Assembly (NCBI GenBank): GCA_030425395.1
Contig: JAUIAS010000009.1
Span: forward strand, 1 to 64,000
Length of the DNA: 64,000 nt
From: Alphaproteobacteria bacterium
GTDB lineage: Bacteria; Pseudomonadota; Alphaproteobacteria; Rhodobacterales; Rhodobacteraceae
Direction of reading: 5' to 3'
Shown here piece by piece: positions 17,947-28,487 of this stretch. The notes under the pieces are model-generated. The model saw nothing but the letters and a program-made list of their open reading frames with translations, did no database searches and was not told the DNA's origin. Position 1 is the first letter of the stretch, and each line of letters starts with the position of its first letter. The position numbers and the translations under genes were made by a program.

Positions 17947-19434
17947 ATGAACAACCGGCCGTCAGAGGACGAAAAGACCGTATTCGATGTTCTGATCGTC
18001 GGTGCCGGGATTTCGGGGATCGGACATGCGCAGCATATCCAGAGCCGCCATCCCGCCCGCAGCTTTGTGATCCTCGAGGCGCGCGAGGCACCGGGCGGCA
18101 CATGGCTGACGCACAAGTATCCGGGGGCGCGGTCTGACAGCGATCTCTTTACGTTCGGATACCGTGCGCGCCCGTGGAACGGGCCGCCCATCGCCACGCG
18201 GCAGGAAATCCTCAGCTATCTGGGTGCAACCATCGAGGCGGCCGGTTTGAGCGATCACATTCGCTATGGGCACAGGGTGGAAAGCGCGTCTTGGTCATCG
18301 GCGCAACAATGTTGGGTTCTGCGGGTGGCAGATCAAGCCAGCGGCAGCATCCGGACTTATCGCGCGCGGTTCTTGTGGATGTGCCAAGGGTATTACGATC
18401 ACGATACGCCCTATACGCCGACATGGCCGGATATGGAGCGGTTCGCCGGCACTATCGTGCATCCGCAACATTGGCCTGACGAAATGGATTGGACCGGCAA
18501 GCGGGTGGTGGTCATCGGCTCGGGGGCGACGGCGGCGACGTTGATCCCCGCACTGGCGCAGGGGGCGGCGCATGTCACGATGTTGCAACGCTCGCCCACG
18601 TATTTCGTGGCCAAGCCGAACAAGAATGAATTGGCAGATACGCTGCGGGCGCTTGATATTCCGGATGCGTGGACCCATGAGATCGTCCGGCGGTCTGTGC
18701 TGGCGGAACAGAAGGTCTTGCAGGTGCTGGCCGAGCAGGACCCGGATGCCGCGCGCGATCTGTTGGTGTCCGCCATTCGCGAGGAGTTGGGGCCTGAGTT
18801 CGACGTCGATACCCATTTCAACCCCGGCTATCGCCCGTGGCGGCAACGATTGGCCGTGGTGCCTGACAATGATCTGTTCAAGGCGATAAAGGCGGGCAAG
18901 GCATCGGTTGTGACGGATCAGATTGCGCGTTTCACGCCCGGCGGAATCGCCTTGGAGAGCGGGCAGGAACTGGCGGCCGACATCATTGTGACGGCTACAG
19001 GGTTCAACATGCAGTTCCTGAACGATATCCCGTTCGATGTGGACGGTGATCCGGTCGCTTTCCACGACAAGGTTTCGTACCGGGGGTTGATGGTCAGCGA
19101 TGTGCCCAACATGGCGTTCATGCTGGGATATTTGCGAACGTCCTGGACCATGCGTGTCGATCTGGCGGGGGATTTCGTCTGTCGGTTGATGGGGCATATG
19201 GACAGCATCGGTGCCGCCTCGGTGACGCCGGTTCTGGGTGAGGGCGATGCCGGGTTGCCGCGTGGCAATTTCATCCCGGATGAGGAATTCAACTCGGGCT
19301 ATATTCAGCGCGGCATGCCCGATTGGCCGAGGCGGATCGAACGCGACCCATGGCGCTATGTGATCAGCTATTTTGAAGAAAGCGCCATCTTGCCGGAGGT
19401 CGATCTGGACGAGGCGGCGCTTGTGTACGGGTGA
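17947..19434 (+). CDS. Baeyer-Villiger-type flavin monooxygenase
   Basis: A 495-residue flavoprotein monooxygenase. The FAD-binding Rossmann motif GAGISGIG lies near residue 20, and the NADPH-binding motif GSGATAAT around residue 190. Between them is FAGTIVHPQHWP, which fits the Baeyer-Villiger fingerprint FxGxxxHxxxW(P/D). Such enzymes insert oxygen into ketones or oxidise N or S atoms. The ATG at 17947 has GAGGGGG upstream. It converges with parE. No neighbouring catabolic genes reveal its substrate. Confidence 0.9.
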   Translation: MNNRPSEDEKTVFDVLIVGAGISGIGHAQHIQSRHPARSFVILEAREAPGGTWLTHKYPGARSDSDLFTFGYRARPWNGPPIATRQEILSYLGATIEAAGLSDHIRYGHRVESASWSSAQQCWVLRVADQASGSIRTYRARFLWMCQGYYDHDTPYTPTWPDMERFAGTIVHPQHWPDEMDWTGKRVVVIGSGATAATLIPALAQGAAHVTMLQRSPTYFVAKPNKNELADTLRALDIPDAWTHEIVRRSVLAEQKVLQVLAEQDPDAARDLLVSAIREELGPEFDVDTHFNPGYRPWRQRLAVVPDNDLFKAIKAGKASVVTDQIARFTPGGIALESGQELAADIIVTATGFNMQFLNDIPFDVDGDPVAFHDKVSYRGLMVSDVPNMAFMLGYLRTSWTMRVDLAGDFVCRLMGHMDSIGAASVTPVLGEGDAGLPRGNFIPDEEFNSGYIQRGMPDWPRRIERDPWRYVISYFEESAILPEVDLDEAALVYG

Positions 19435-19476
19435 AGGGGGACCTGCACCGATGACCATGGGGCCATCGGGCGGGGT

Positions 19477-21432
19477 TCACACGTCCAGCTCTTCGACGAA
19501 GCGGGCATTTTCCTGAATGAACTGAAACCGGAGTTCGGGTTTCTTGCCCATCAGGCGTTCCACCAGATCGCCGGTTTCGCCGGGTTCGTCTTCGTCTATG
19601 GTCACCCGGATCAGTTTGCGCGACGCCGGGTCCATGGTGGTTTCCTTGAGGTCTTTCGCGTCCATCTCGCCCAGACCCTTGAAGCGGCTGACGTCGATCT
19701 TGCCTTTGCCGCCCAGACCCTTTTCCAACCAGATGTCGCGTTCGACCTCATCAAGCGTATAGACCCGGCGCGCGCCCTGGGTCAGGCGGAACAGGGGCGG
19801 ACAGGCCAGATAAAGGTGCCCGTGGTCGATCAGCGGGCGCATCTGGGTAAAGAAGAACGTCATCAAGAGCGCGGCGATATGCGCCCCGTCAACATCGGCA
19901 TCCGTCATGATGATGATCTTGTCGTAACGCAGATCGTCGATGTTGAATTTCGTGCCCAAGCCGACGCCCAGCGCTTGCGTCAGGTCCGAGATTTCGGCGT
20001 TGGACCCCAGTTTGGATGATGCCGCGCCCAGCACATTAAGGATCTTGCCGCGCAGGGGAAGCAGGGCCTGCGTTTTGCGGTTTCGGGCCATTTTGGCCGA
20101 TCCACCGGCGCTGTCGCCTTCGACGATGAACAATTCGGTGCCACTGCGCGACGTGGCCGAGCAATCCACCAACTTGCCGGGCAATCGTAGCCGCTTGGTG
20201 GCGGATTTGCGGGCGGTTTCCTTTTCCTGTCTGCGGCGCAGGCGTTCTTCGGCGCGCAAGACAAGGAAATCGAGAATGGCCCCGGCGGATTTGGTATCGG
20301 CGGCGAGCCAGTTGTCAAAATGGTCGCGCACGGCCCCTTCGACCATCCGCTGTGCTTCCACCGTGGCAAGGCGGTCTTTGGTCTGGCCGACGAACTCGGG
20401 CTCGCGGATAAAGCAGGACACCAGCGCGCAGCCGCCGGTGATCAGATCGTCGCGGTTGATCTGGGCGGCCTTCTTGTTTCCTGACAGTTCGCCATAAGCG
20501 CGGATCCCCTTGAGGATCGCAGCCCAGAATCCGGCCTCGTGGGTGCCACCTTCGGGGGTGGGCACGGTGTTACAGTAGGATTGGATGAACCCGTCGCGCG
20601 ACGGGGTCCAGTTGATCGCCCATTCGACCTTGCCGGGCTGGCCGAATTTTTCCTGAAACGACACGGTGCCGGAAAAGGGCGTGTCGGAATAGGTCGATGC
20701 CTTGCCCAAAGTTTCGGTCAGGTAATCGGACAGCCCGCCGGGAAAGTGGAATGTTGCCTCGGTCGGGGTTTCGCCATCGTCGATGGCGGATTTCCAGCGG
20801 ATTTCGACCCCGGAAAACAGATAGGCCTTGGACCGGATCGAATTGAACAGCCGCGCCGGTTTGAACCGGTGATGGCCAAAGATTTCGGGATCGGCGTGAA
20901 AGGTCACCGAGGTGCCGCGCCGGTTCTGGGTCTGGCCGACCTTTTCCACCGGCCCCAGTGGAACGCCCCGCGAAAACCGTTGTTCGAAGACGGTCTTGTC
21001 GCGGGCGACTTGCACCACCATCGAATCCGAGAGCGCATTGACCACCGACGCCCCGACACCGTGCAGACCGCCCGAGGTTTCATAGGCTTTGCCTGAAAAC
21101 TTGCCGCCTGCGTGCAAGGTGCACAGAATCACCTCAAGCGCCGATTTGTCCGGGAACTTGGGGTGGGGGTCGATCGGGATGCCGCGCCCGTTGTCGCGGA
21201 TGGTGACGGAATGATCTTCGAGAAGCTCCACCTCGATCCGGTTGGCGTGCCCGGCGACGGCCTCGTCCATGGAATTGTCGAGGATTTCCGCGACCATATG
21301 GTGCAACGCGCGTTCGTCCGTGCCGCCGATATACATGCCGGGGCGTTTGCGCACGGGCTCGAGCCCTTCCAGTACTTCGATGGAAGAGGCGTCATAGGTG
21401 GGGCTGGCCCCTGTCAGAAGGTCTTGGGACAT
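19477..21432 (-). CDS. parE: DNA topoisomerase IV subunit B
   Basis: The 651-residue ATPase subunit of topoisomerase IV, which decatenates daughter chromosomes. N-terminal GHKL ATPase motifs: VRKRPGMYIG, EILDNSMDEA, and DNGRGIPID. The TOPRIM domain has EGDSAGGSAK and TDADVDGAHI. The C-terminus carries RFKGLGEMD. Asn within the ILDNSMDE motif is the ATPase Bergerat residue region. parC is not in the window. Confidence 0.96.
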   Translation of the reverse strand: MSQDLLTGASPTYDASSIEVLEGLEPVRKRPGMYIGGTDERALHHMVAEILDNSMDEAVAGHANRIEVELLEDHSVTIRDNGRGIPIDPHPKFPDKSALEVILCTLHAGGKFSGKAYETSGGLHGVGASVVNALSDSMVVQVARDKTVFEQRFSRGVPLGPVEKVGQTQNRRGTSVTFHADPEIFGHHRFKPARLFNSIRSKAYLFSGVEIRWKSAIDDGETPTEATFHFPGGLSDYLTETLGKASTYSDTPFSGTVSFQEKFGQPGKVEWAINWTPSRDGFIQSYCNTVPTPEGGTHEAGFWAAILKGIRAYGELSGNKKAAQINRDDLITGGCALVSCFIREPEFVGQTKDRLATVEAQRMVEGAVRDHFDNWLAADTKSAGAILDFLVLRAEERLRRRQEKETARKSATKRLRLPGKLVDCSATSRSGTELFIVEGDSAGGSAKMARNRKTQALLPLRGKILNVLGAASSKLGSNAEISDLTQALGVGLGTKFNIDDLRYDKIIIMTDADVDGAHIAALLMTFFFTQMRPLIDHGHLYLACPPLFRLTQGARRVYTLDEVERDIWLEKGLGGKGKIDVSRFKGLGEMDAKDLKETTMDPASRKLIRVTIDEDEPGETGDLVERLMGKKPELRFQFIQENARFVEELDV

Positions 21433-21656
21433 GCTGTGCTGCTCTTGTCTCTGGTTTGGCGCATATTGTGGCAGGGACGCGCGTCAGGGGCAATTGGTTG
21501 ATTGCAGGACGGGGGCGTTATGGGCTGAACCGGCGGCTCATCCTGTGGACTGGTGCAGAGCTGTCGCCACCGCCAGCCAAATCGCCGCCGCCTTGGGGTG
21601 CGTCGGCGATGCGCGGGCCGCTGCGCGGCTGTTCCGCGCGGCGCGATCATTCGTAG

Positions 21657-21676
21657 GGTGGGCAATCTTGCCCACC
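21657..21676. repeat. Perfect palindromic hairpin
   Basis: GGTGGGCAA (21657-21665) and TTGCCCACC (21668-21676) form a perfect 9-bp inverted repeat with a 2-bp centre. TAGGGTGGGCAA-type palindromes recur in many bacterial genomes. It lies 18 bp after the stop of the minus-strand hydrolase gene, so it may end that transcript. No T-run is present. Confidence 0.6.
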
Positions 21677-21693
21677 GACAGCCCGCCAATCCC

Positions 21694-22566
21694 CTATGGC
21701 ATCCAATCCAAAACGGCCCGCGACACCGCGTCGGGGTCCTGATGCATCAGCCAATGATTGCAATGCGCCAGCGTCACGCGGGTCAGGTCGGGGGCAAATT
21801 CCTCCAAGCCGGCGGTCGCCTCCGGCAACAGCGCCGTATCGCCGGTGCCCCATATCAGCAGATGCGGCTGACGCACATGCAGCCGGTCAAGGGGCAGGGG
21901 GGCAAGATCGGTGATCGGTTCTCCGGGTTTGGCCACGGCGAGGGGCGATCCGCGATACCAGTTCACCATGGTCTTGAGCCGACCGGGGCGTTGCCATTCT
22001 GTCAGAAAGGCGTCGCGCGTGTCATCATCAAGCCATGAAGGGTCCATCTTGGCGGTGAAGAAAGAGAGCAGCTTTTCGCAATTGTTCGCGGCCAGCTTGT
22101 CTTCGGAGCCCGGTTCCCGCAACCAGTTGATGTATTGCGATGCCTCGGATTGTGGACCGCCTGCGGCCAGTTCCCGTTGAAACGGAACCGGGTGCACCCC
22201 GTTGGCAATGATCAGGCGATCGACCTTGTCAGGATAGAACATGGCCAGCCCATAGGCGACCGCCGCGCCCCAGTCGTGACCCATGACCGTGACCCGACCG
22301 CCAAGATCGTCGATCAGGGCCGCCATGTCGCGGGTGAGCGACGACGTGGTGTAAAGCGCCATGTCATCTTCGCCGCCGGTCTGGCCATAGCCACGCTGAT
22401 CGGGGGCGACACAGTGGAACCGATGGCTGAGCCGTTCGGCAAGGCCGCTCCATGCCCCGCCATATTCCGGAAACCCGTGCAGCATCAAAAGAACCGGGAG
22501 GGATGGATCACCCCATCGCCTGAGAAAGAACGGCCAGCCGTTGATGTCGCGTGTCTCTGTAATCAT
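21694..22566 (-). CDS. Epoxide-hydrolase-like alpha/beta hydrolase
   Basis: A 290-residue alpha/beta hydrolase. The oxyanion element HGFPE lies at residues 30-34. The nucleophile elbow is GHDWG with Asp98, not Ser, which points to the epoxide hydrolase/haloalkane dehalogenase group. HGFPE favours epoxide hydrolase. The probable catalytic His is in the C-terminal CNHWLMHQDPD. No signal peptide. It is read toward parE on the same strand with a 261-bp gap. The natural substrate is unknown. Confidence 0.88.
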   Translation of the reverse strand: MITETRDINGWPFFLRRWGDPSLPVLLMLHGFPEYGGAWSGLAERLSHRFHCVAPDQRGYGQTGGEDDMALYTTSSLTRDMAALIDDLGGRVTVMGHDWGAAVAYGLAMFYPDKVDRLIIANGVHPVPFQRELAAGGPQSEASQYINWLREPGSEDKLAANNCEKLLSFFTAKMDPSWLDDDTRDAFLTEWQRPGRLKTMVNWYRGSPLAVAKPGEPITDLAPLPLDRLHVRQPHLLIWGTGDTALLPEATAGLEEFAPDLTRVTLAHCNHWLMHQDPDAVSRAVLDWMP

Positions 22567-22771
22567 TCGCTCACGCTACAGTTTGCCGGATTTCTTGCAA
22601 GCATCCCGCGTTGTGACCTTGCGGCACAGCGGCATTCGCGAAGGCAGGTGAAAATCACGGCCAAAAGACCGCGAACAAGCGCGAAAGGCAGGGCAGAACT
22701 TGCGCCATGTCAACGCGTGCGTTGGGGCGGGCGGGTATCATTGCGCCAATTCAACGCGAAAGGAATTGCGC

Positions 22772-23689
22772 ATGACTGATACCGCAAACGCGGCCAACGC
22801 CCCCGAAGCCACGCCCCAAACCGCGCCTGCCACGCAGCCATCACCCGAAGAGGTCCGGCGCGCGTTCGAAAGCGGCAAATACCCCTACAGCAGGAAATTG
22901 GGACGCCGGGAATACGAGGCGACCAAGGCCGCGTTGCAGGCGGAACTGCTCAAGGTGCAGCTTTGGGCGCAGGAGCGGGGTGAAAAATTCGTTCTGTTGT
23001 TCGAAGGCCGCGATGCGGCGGGCAAGGGCGGCACGATCAAGCGGTTCACTGAACACCTGAATCCGCGTTCCGCGCGTGTCGTGGCGCTGAACAAACCGAC
23101 GGATACGGAGCGGGGCCAGTGGTATTTTCAGCGCTATATCGAACATCTGCCCACAAAGGGTGAAATCGTCCTGTTCGACCGGTCGTGGTATAACCGCGCT
23201 GGGGTGGAACGGGTCATGGGGTTTTGTGAACCGAATGAATATCTGGAGTTCATGCGGCAGACGCCTGATCTGGAGCGGATGTTCGTGCGTTCGGGCATTC
23301 GCATGTTCAAATACTGGTTCTCGGTCACGCAGGTGGAACAGAAACGGCGCTTTGACAGCCGGGAAAACGATCCTCTGAAACAGTGGAAGCTTTCCCCGAT
23401 CGACAAGGCGAGCCTTGGCAAATGGGACGACTACACCGAGGCCAAGGAGGCGATGTTCTTTTACACCGACACGGCCGATGCCCCTTGGACGGTAATCAAG
23501 TCCAACGACAAGAAGCGTGCGCGGCTTAACTGTATGCGCCATTTCCTGTCGTCGGTGGATTATCCCGGCAAAGATTTCGAAGTGGTGGGCGAACCCGATC
23601 CCCTGATCGTGGGGCAGGCTCATCACGTTATCCACAGATCGGATCACATCCTCGGCTCCGCGCTGCACCCTGATGGGCGCGCGCGTTGA
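22772..23689 (+). CDS. ppk2: Polyphosphate kinase 2
   Basis: A 305-residue class I PPK2, which transfers phosphate between polyphosphate and nucleoside diphosphates. Walker A is GRDAAGKGGTIKRF (near residue 80), Walker B/lid elements are LFDRSWYNRAGVERVMGFC, and the conserved KYWFSVT follows. The N-terminal ~25 residues are low-complexity Ala/Thr/Pro. The ATG at 22772 follows AAAGGA. It neighbours no other polyphosphate gene. Confidence 0.94.
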   Translation: MTDTANAANAPEATPQTAPATQPSPEEVRRAFESGKYPYSRKLGRREYEATKAALQAELLKVQLWAQERGEKFVLLFEGRDAAGKGGTIKRFTEHLNPRSARVVALNKPTDTERGQWYFQRYIEHLPTKGEIVLFDRSWYNRAGVERVMGFCEPNEYLEFMRQTPDLERMFVRSGIRMFKYWFSVTQVEQKRRFDSRENDPLKQWKLSPIDKASLGKWDDYTEAKEAMFFYTDTADAPWTVIKSNDKKRARLNCMRHFLSSVDYPGKDFEVVGEPDPLIVGQAHHVIHRSDHILGSALHPDGRAR

Positions 23690-23756
23690 CCATCGGTCTG
23701 CTGATCTCCTCTCCGCCGCGCTTGCGAAGGGCGCGGCGGCTCTCTACATCTGGCGC

Positions 23757-24404
23757 ATGAGATACCGCTTCCGCTCCGCCATCACGGCTCTTTGTTTGTG
23801 CGCGCCGCTTCCGGTGTCAGCGCATCCGCATGTGTTCATCGACACGGGTCTGACGCTGGTGACCGACGCGACGGGTCAGTTGTTGGGGATTGAGGTCAGT
23901 TGGACCTATGACGATCTCTATTCCATGCTTCTGTTCGAGGACATGGGCGTGGATCAGGATTTCGACGGGCGCCTGTCGGATCGGGAAATCACCCGGCTGG
24001 ACGGATTTGACATGCAGTGGGTGCCGGGGTTCGAGGGCGACCTTTTCGTCACGATGGGCGAAAACACCGTGCGTCTGGGGGCACCCGAACCACGCGGCAC
24101 CAGCGTGGCCGATGCCCGCATCACCACCCGCCATTACCGCCCTCTTAACGCCCCGGTCCCGGTGACCGATGTCGCGGTCCGCGCCTATGATCCCACCTAT
24201 TACACCGCCTATGAGCTGACGCAGGGTGTGGCCCTTGAAGGCGGTGTGGCATGCTCGGTTGCGGTGGTTCCTGCCGATCTTGACCGGGCCTATACCATGG
24301 TCGAAGAGATGTTGTATGCCCAACCCGCCGACCAGATGGAAAACAACTTCCCCGAGGTTGGCGAAGCCTTTGCCGATACGGTGACCGTGACATGCGATAC
24401 CTGA
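23757..24404 (+). CDS. DUF1007 periplasmic metal-transport protein
   Basis: A 215-residue DUF1007 protein with a signal peptide (MRYRFRSAITALCLCAPLPVSA, cleaved before HPHVF). The mature N-terminus His-Pro-His could bind metal. An EF-hand-like acidic loop DQDFDGRLSDREI lies near residue 65. The 3' end overlaps the NicO gene by 13 bp, and DUF1007-NicO pairs are a known arrangement. A periplasmic accessory role in nickel or cobalt transport is inferred from that pairing. Confidence 0.88.
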   Translation: MRYRFRSAITALCLCAPLPVSAHPHVFIDTGLTLVTDATGQLLGIEVSWTYDDLYSMLLFEDMGVDQDFDGRLSDREITRLDGFDMQWVPGFEGDLFVTMGENTVRLGAPEPRGTSVADARITTRHYRPLNAPVPVTDVAVRAYDPTYYTAYELTQGVALEGGVACSVAVVPADLDRAYTMVEEMLYAQPADQMENNFPEVGEAFADTVTVTCDT

Positions 24405-25342
24405 TCTGGGCGCTTTGCGCGGGCCTGCTGGCGCTGGCGCTGTGGCTGTGGGGATTTGGCGGCACCCATGATGTGTCGCGCTGGGCGGCGGCGGGCCAAC
24501 GGAATGCGCAGAACGCGCTTGCCGGTGCGCTGCGCGCCCTACGCGCGGGTAAACCCGGCGCGATCTGGTCATTGATGGGGCTGTGTTTTGCATATGGCTT
24601 CTTTCACGCGGCGGGGCCGGGGCATGGCAAGCTGGTGATCGGCGGCTATGGCGTGGCCCAACGGGTCAGCGCGCTGCGGTTGAGTGCGCTGGCGGTAATG
24701 GCGTCACTTGGGCAGGCAGTCACCGCGGTTCTTCTGGTGGCGGCCGCCTTTGTGCTGCTGGATTGGGGGCGCGAACGGGTTGTGGGCCTTGCCGAGGATG
24801 TGATGGCCCCGCTCAGCTATGGGCTGATTGCGGTTCTGGGCGGTTATCTGGTGATCCGTGCCGTGGTGCGGATGGTCAGAATGCGCCGCGCGGCTCAGGC
24901 GGATCATTCCCACCCTCACGACCATCATCATCACCACGATCATCCGCACCACGGCGACGGCGCCACCTGCGATACCTGTGGCCACAGCCATGGACCGACC
25001 CCCGAACAGGCCGCATCGGTGCGCAGCCTCGGGGACGCGGTCGCGATTGTCGCGTCGGTTGCCGCGCGACCCTGCACCGGAGCGCTGTTTGTGCTGATCC
25101 TGACGTGGCAGCTTGGCATATTTGTCGCGGGTGTCGCGGGGGCCTTTGCGATGGCGCTGGGCACGGCCAGCGTGACGGTGGCCGCGGCTCTGGCGGCTGT
25201 GACGCTGCGCGAAGGTGCGTTGGCGCGCGGGTCAGACGACAGCACCCGCTGGGGCATGCGCGGGGCCATGTCCGTGCTGGAACTGCTGGCGGGTCTGATC
25301 GTGATGGCAGTGGCGTCACAACTTGCCCTCGGGGCGATCTGA
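24392..25342 (+). CDS. NicO/RcnA-type nickel/cobalt transporter
   Basis: A 316-residue polytopic inner-membrane protein with about six hydrophobic segments. The motif GFFHAAGPGHGKLVIGGY (near residue 70) is the NicO/RcnA signature. A cytoplasmic or periplasmic loop around residues 170-205 is rich in His, with several HxH and HH runs and a Cys pair CDTCGHSHG. Members export Ni/Co (RcnA) or import it. Direction is not certain here. It is coupled to the DUF1007 gene. Confidence 0.9.
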   Translation: MRYLIWALCAGLLALALWLWGFGGTHDVSRWAAAGQRNAQNALAGALRALRAGKPGAIWSLMGLCFAYGFFHAAGPGHGKLVIGGYGVAQRVSALRLSALAVMASLGQAVTAVLLVAAAFVLLDWGRERVVGLAEDVMAPLSYGLIAVLGGYLVIRAVVRMVRMRRAAQADHSHPHDHHHHHDHPHHGDGATCDTCGHSHGPTPEQAASVRSLGDAVAIVASVAARPCTGALFVLILTWQLGIFVAGVAGAFAMALGTASVTVAAALAAVTLREGALARGSDDSTRWGMRGAMSVLELLAGLIVMAVASQLALGAI

Positions 25343-25425
25343 CCGCTGACAGGCTGGACGCAGCCGTGGTTTCGCTCTAGCGGTTGGGGACACCTGTAAC
25401 CAACCAAACCAGAACCCCGTCTGTC

Positions 25426-26784
25426 ATGCCTTTGTCCGATCACATCCGTGCCACGCTTGTTCTGGGTCTGCCGCTTGTCGGCGGACATCTGGCGCAATTT
25501 GCCATCGGTTTGACCGACACCGTGATGCTGGGTTGGTACGGGGTCGATGCGCTGGCGGCGATTACGCTGGCGGGCACGCTGTTTTTGATCCTGTTCCTGC
25601 TTGGCAGCGGGTTCGCCTGGGCTGTGATGCCGATGGTCGCGGCCTTTGCCGCACAGCAGGATGAAACCAGCCTTCGCCGTGCCACGCGGATGGCGCTGTG
25701 GCTTTCGGTGCTGTTTTCGGTGACGGTCATGCCGGTGTTGTGGTGGTCCGAGCCGTTGTTGCTGGCGCTGGGGCAGGATGCAGAGGTGGCCGCCGACGCG
25801 GCGATCTATCTGCGCATCGCGGGGTGGGGCATTTTTCCTGCCATCCTTGTGATGGTGATGAAGTCCTACCTTGCCGCACTGGAACGCACCAAGGTCACGC
25901 TTTGGGTCACATGCCTTGCGGCGGTGATGAACGCCATCGTGAACTATGCGCTGATCTTCGGGCATTTCGGGATGCCGGAAATGGGGTTGCGCGGCGCGGC
26001 GCTGGCATCGCTGGCAACGCACGTTATTTCGCTTGTTGGATTGATCATCTACGCGGTGAGTGTATTGCCGGAACACCAGCTCTTTGCCCGGCTCTGGCGG
26101 CCCGACTGGGAAATGTTCGCCAAGGTGTTCCGGCTTGGGATGCCCATCGGGTTGACCACGCTCAGCGAGGTTTCGTTGTTTGCGGCGTCTGCCATGATGA
26201 TGGGGTGGCTCGGCACCGTGCCCCTTGCATCGCATGGGATCGCCATCCAATTGGCCAGCGCGATGTTCATGGTGCACTTGGGATTGAGCAATGCCGCCAC
26301 CGTGCGGGTCGGTCAGGCCCATGGGCGTGGCGATCACGCCTTTCTGATGCAGGCAGCGGCGGCGGCGATGGTGCTGTCGCTGATCGTGGCCGTGGTGACA
26401 ATCCTTGCTTTTGTGATCTGGCCCGGTCCCTTGATCGACCTGTTTCTGGAGAGCGGTGAACCCGCCCGCGCGGAGATCATCGCGATCACCACCGTCTTGC
26501 TGATGGTGGCGGCACTGTTCCAGTTGGTCGATGGTGTGCAGGTGGTTGCGCTGGGTCTGTTGCGCGGGGTTCAGGATACCACCCGGCCCATGATCTATGC
26601 CGCCGTCAGCTATTTGGCCGTGGGTCTGCCTGCGTCCTATGGTCTGGGTTTCGTGGCCGGGTTGGAGGGCGCGGGCGTCTGGCTGGGGCTGGTGCTGGGG
26701 TTGGGCTGTGCCGCGGTGCTGCTGGGGGTGCGTTTCTGGAACCTTGCCGCGCCGCGCCCGCCCGAAGGGCTGGCTCAGCCCTGA
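25426..26784 (+). CDS. MATE family efflux transporter
   Basis: A 452-residue, 12-helix exporter of the NorM-type MATE family, using Na+ or H+ gradients to expel cationic compounds. The first helix begins LVLGLPLVGGHLAQFAIGLT, followed by DTVMLGWYG, and the two homologous halves meet near residue 225. The ATG at 25426 is preferred to an in-frame TTG at 25384. Its 3' end overlaps the convergent unknown gene by 10 bp. Confidence 0.93.
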   Translation: MPLSDHIRATLVLGLPLVGGHLAQFAIGLTDTVMLGWYGVDALAAITLAGTLFLILFLLGSGFAWAVMPMVAAFAAQQDETSLRRATRMALWLSVLFSVTVMPVLWWSEPLLLALGQDAEVAADAAIYLRIAGWGIFPAILVMVMKSYLAALERTKVTLWVTCLAAVMNAIVNYALIFGHFGMPEMGLRGAALASLATHVISLVGLIIYAVSVLPEHQLFARLWRPDWEMFAKVFRLGMPIGLTTLSEVSLFAASAMMMGWLGTVPLASHGIAIQLASAMFMVHLGLSNAATVRVGQAHGRGDHAFLMQAAAAAMVLSLIVAVVTILAFVIWPGPLIDLFLESGEPARAEIIAITTVLLMVAALFQLVDGVQVVALGLLRGVQDTTRPMIYAAVSYLAVGLPASYGLGFVAGLEGAGVWLGLVLGLGCAAVLLGVRFWNLAAPRPPEGLAQP

Positions 26785-27191
26785 GCGGCGGGGGTCCGCA
26801 CCAGTCGCTCGGCCTTTTTGCGGACAAGCACTGTCCGCAGGTCGTGCATCGCCAACAACAGATCGTCTGTCACCGTGTCCAACTGTTCATCGGTGGCGCG
26901 TGATTGGGCCCATTGCGTCGTCAGGTTCAGGTGATCGACGGCGCGAAAGATATCGTCCATGTTGCGCCGCGACAGGGTCTCGGCCCGGTCGGTCATCCAT
27001 GCCTTGATATGCTCGAGATCATCTTCGGTGAGCGTGCGGTCGCCATGGGGTTTGATTTCCCCGTTCTTGATATTGACGACCGCAATCTGATCCATTTCGA
27101 TCCGGCGTTGGCGGTTTTCGGTATCCACACGAAACACAAGCGCCCCGTTTTCACGCACGCGAAAATAATATTCGGGAAGCTCTTCTGCCAT
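26775..27191 (-). CDS. Conserved protein of unknown function
   Basis: A 138-residue soluble protein, acidic in the middle and basic at the end. It opens MAEELPEYYFRVRENGALVFRVD. A two-strand motif (YYFRVRENGALVFRVDTENR) is followed by helical segments that contain DRAETLSRRNMDDIFRAVDH. I do not recognise a domain. It sits 9 bp downstream of the aminotransferase gene on the same strand, and its end overlaps the MATE gene by 10 bp. Confidence 0.75.
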   Translation of the reverse strand: MAEELPEYYFRVRENGALVFRVDTENRQRRIEMDQIAVVNIKNGEIKPHGDRTLTEDDLEHIKAWMTDRAETLSRRNMDDIFRAVDHLNLTTQWAQSRATDEQLDTVTDDLLLAMHDLRTVLVRKKAERLVRTPAAQG

Positions 27192-27200
27192 TCCGGGGCC

Positions 27201-28415
<1,215 letters not shown>

Positions 28416-28487
28416 TCATTACTGATGGCCCATGTCATAGGGCGCACGCCGAAGGCGTTCAAGCGCCAACACCAAAGGAGAGTTCAC

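Noticed and set aside
24940..26337. A 465-codon minus-strand frame opposite the MATE gene
   Set aside because: It is antisense to NicO and MATE coding sequence and its translation is Arg/His/Gln-rich, as expected from out-of-frame GC-rich DNA.
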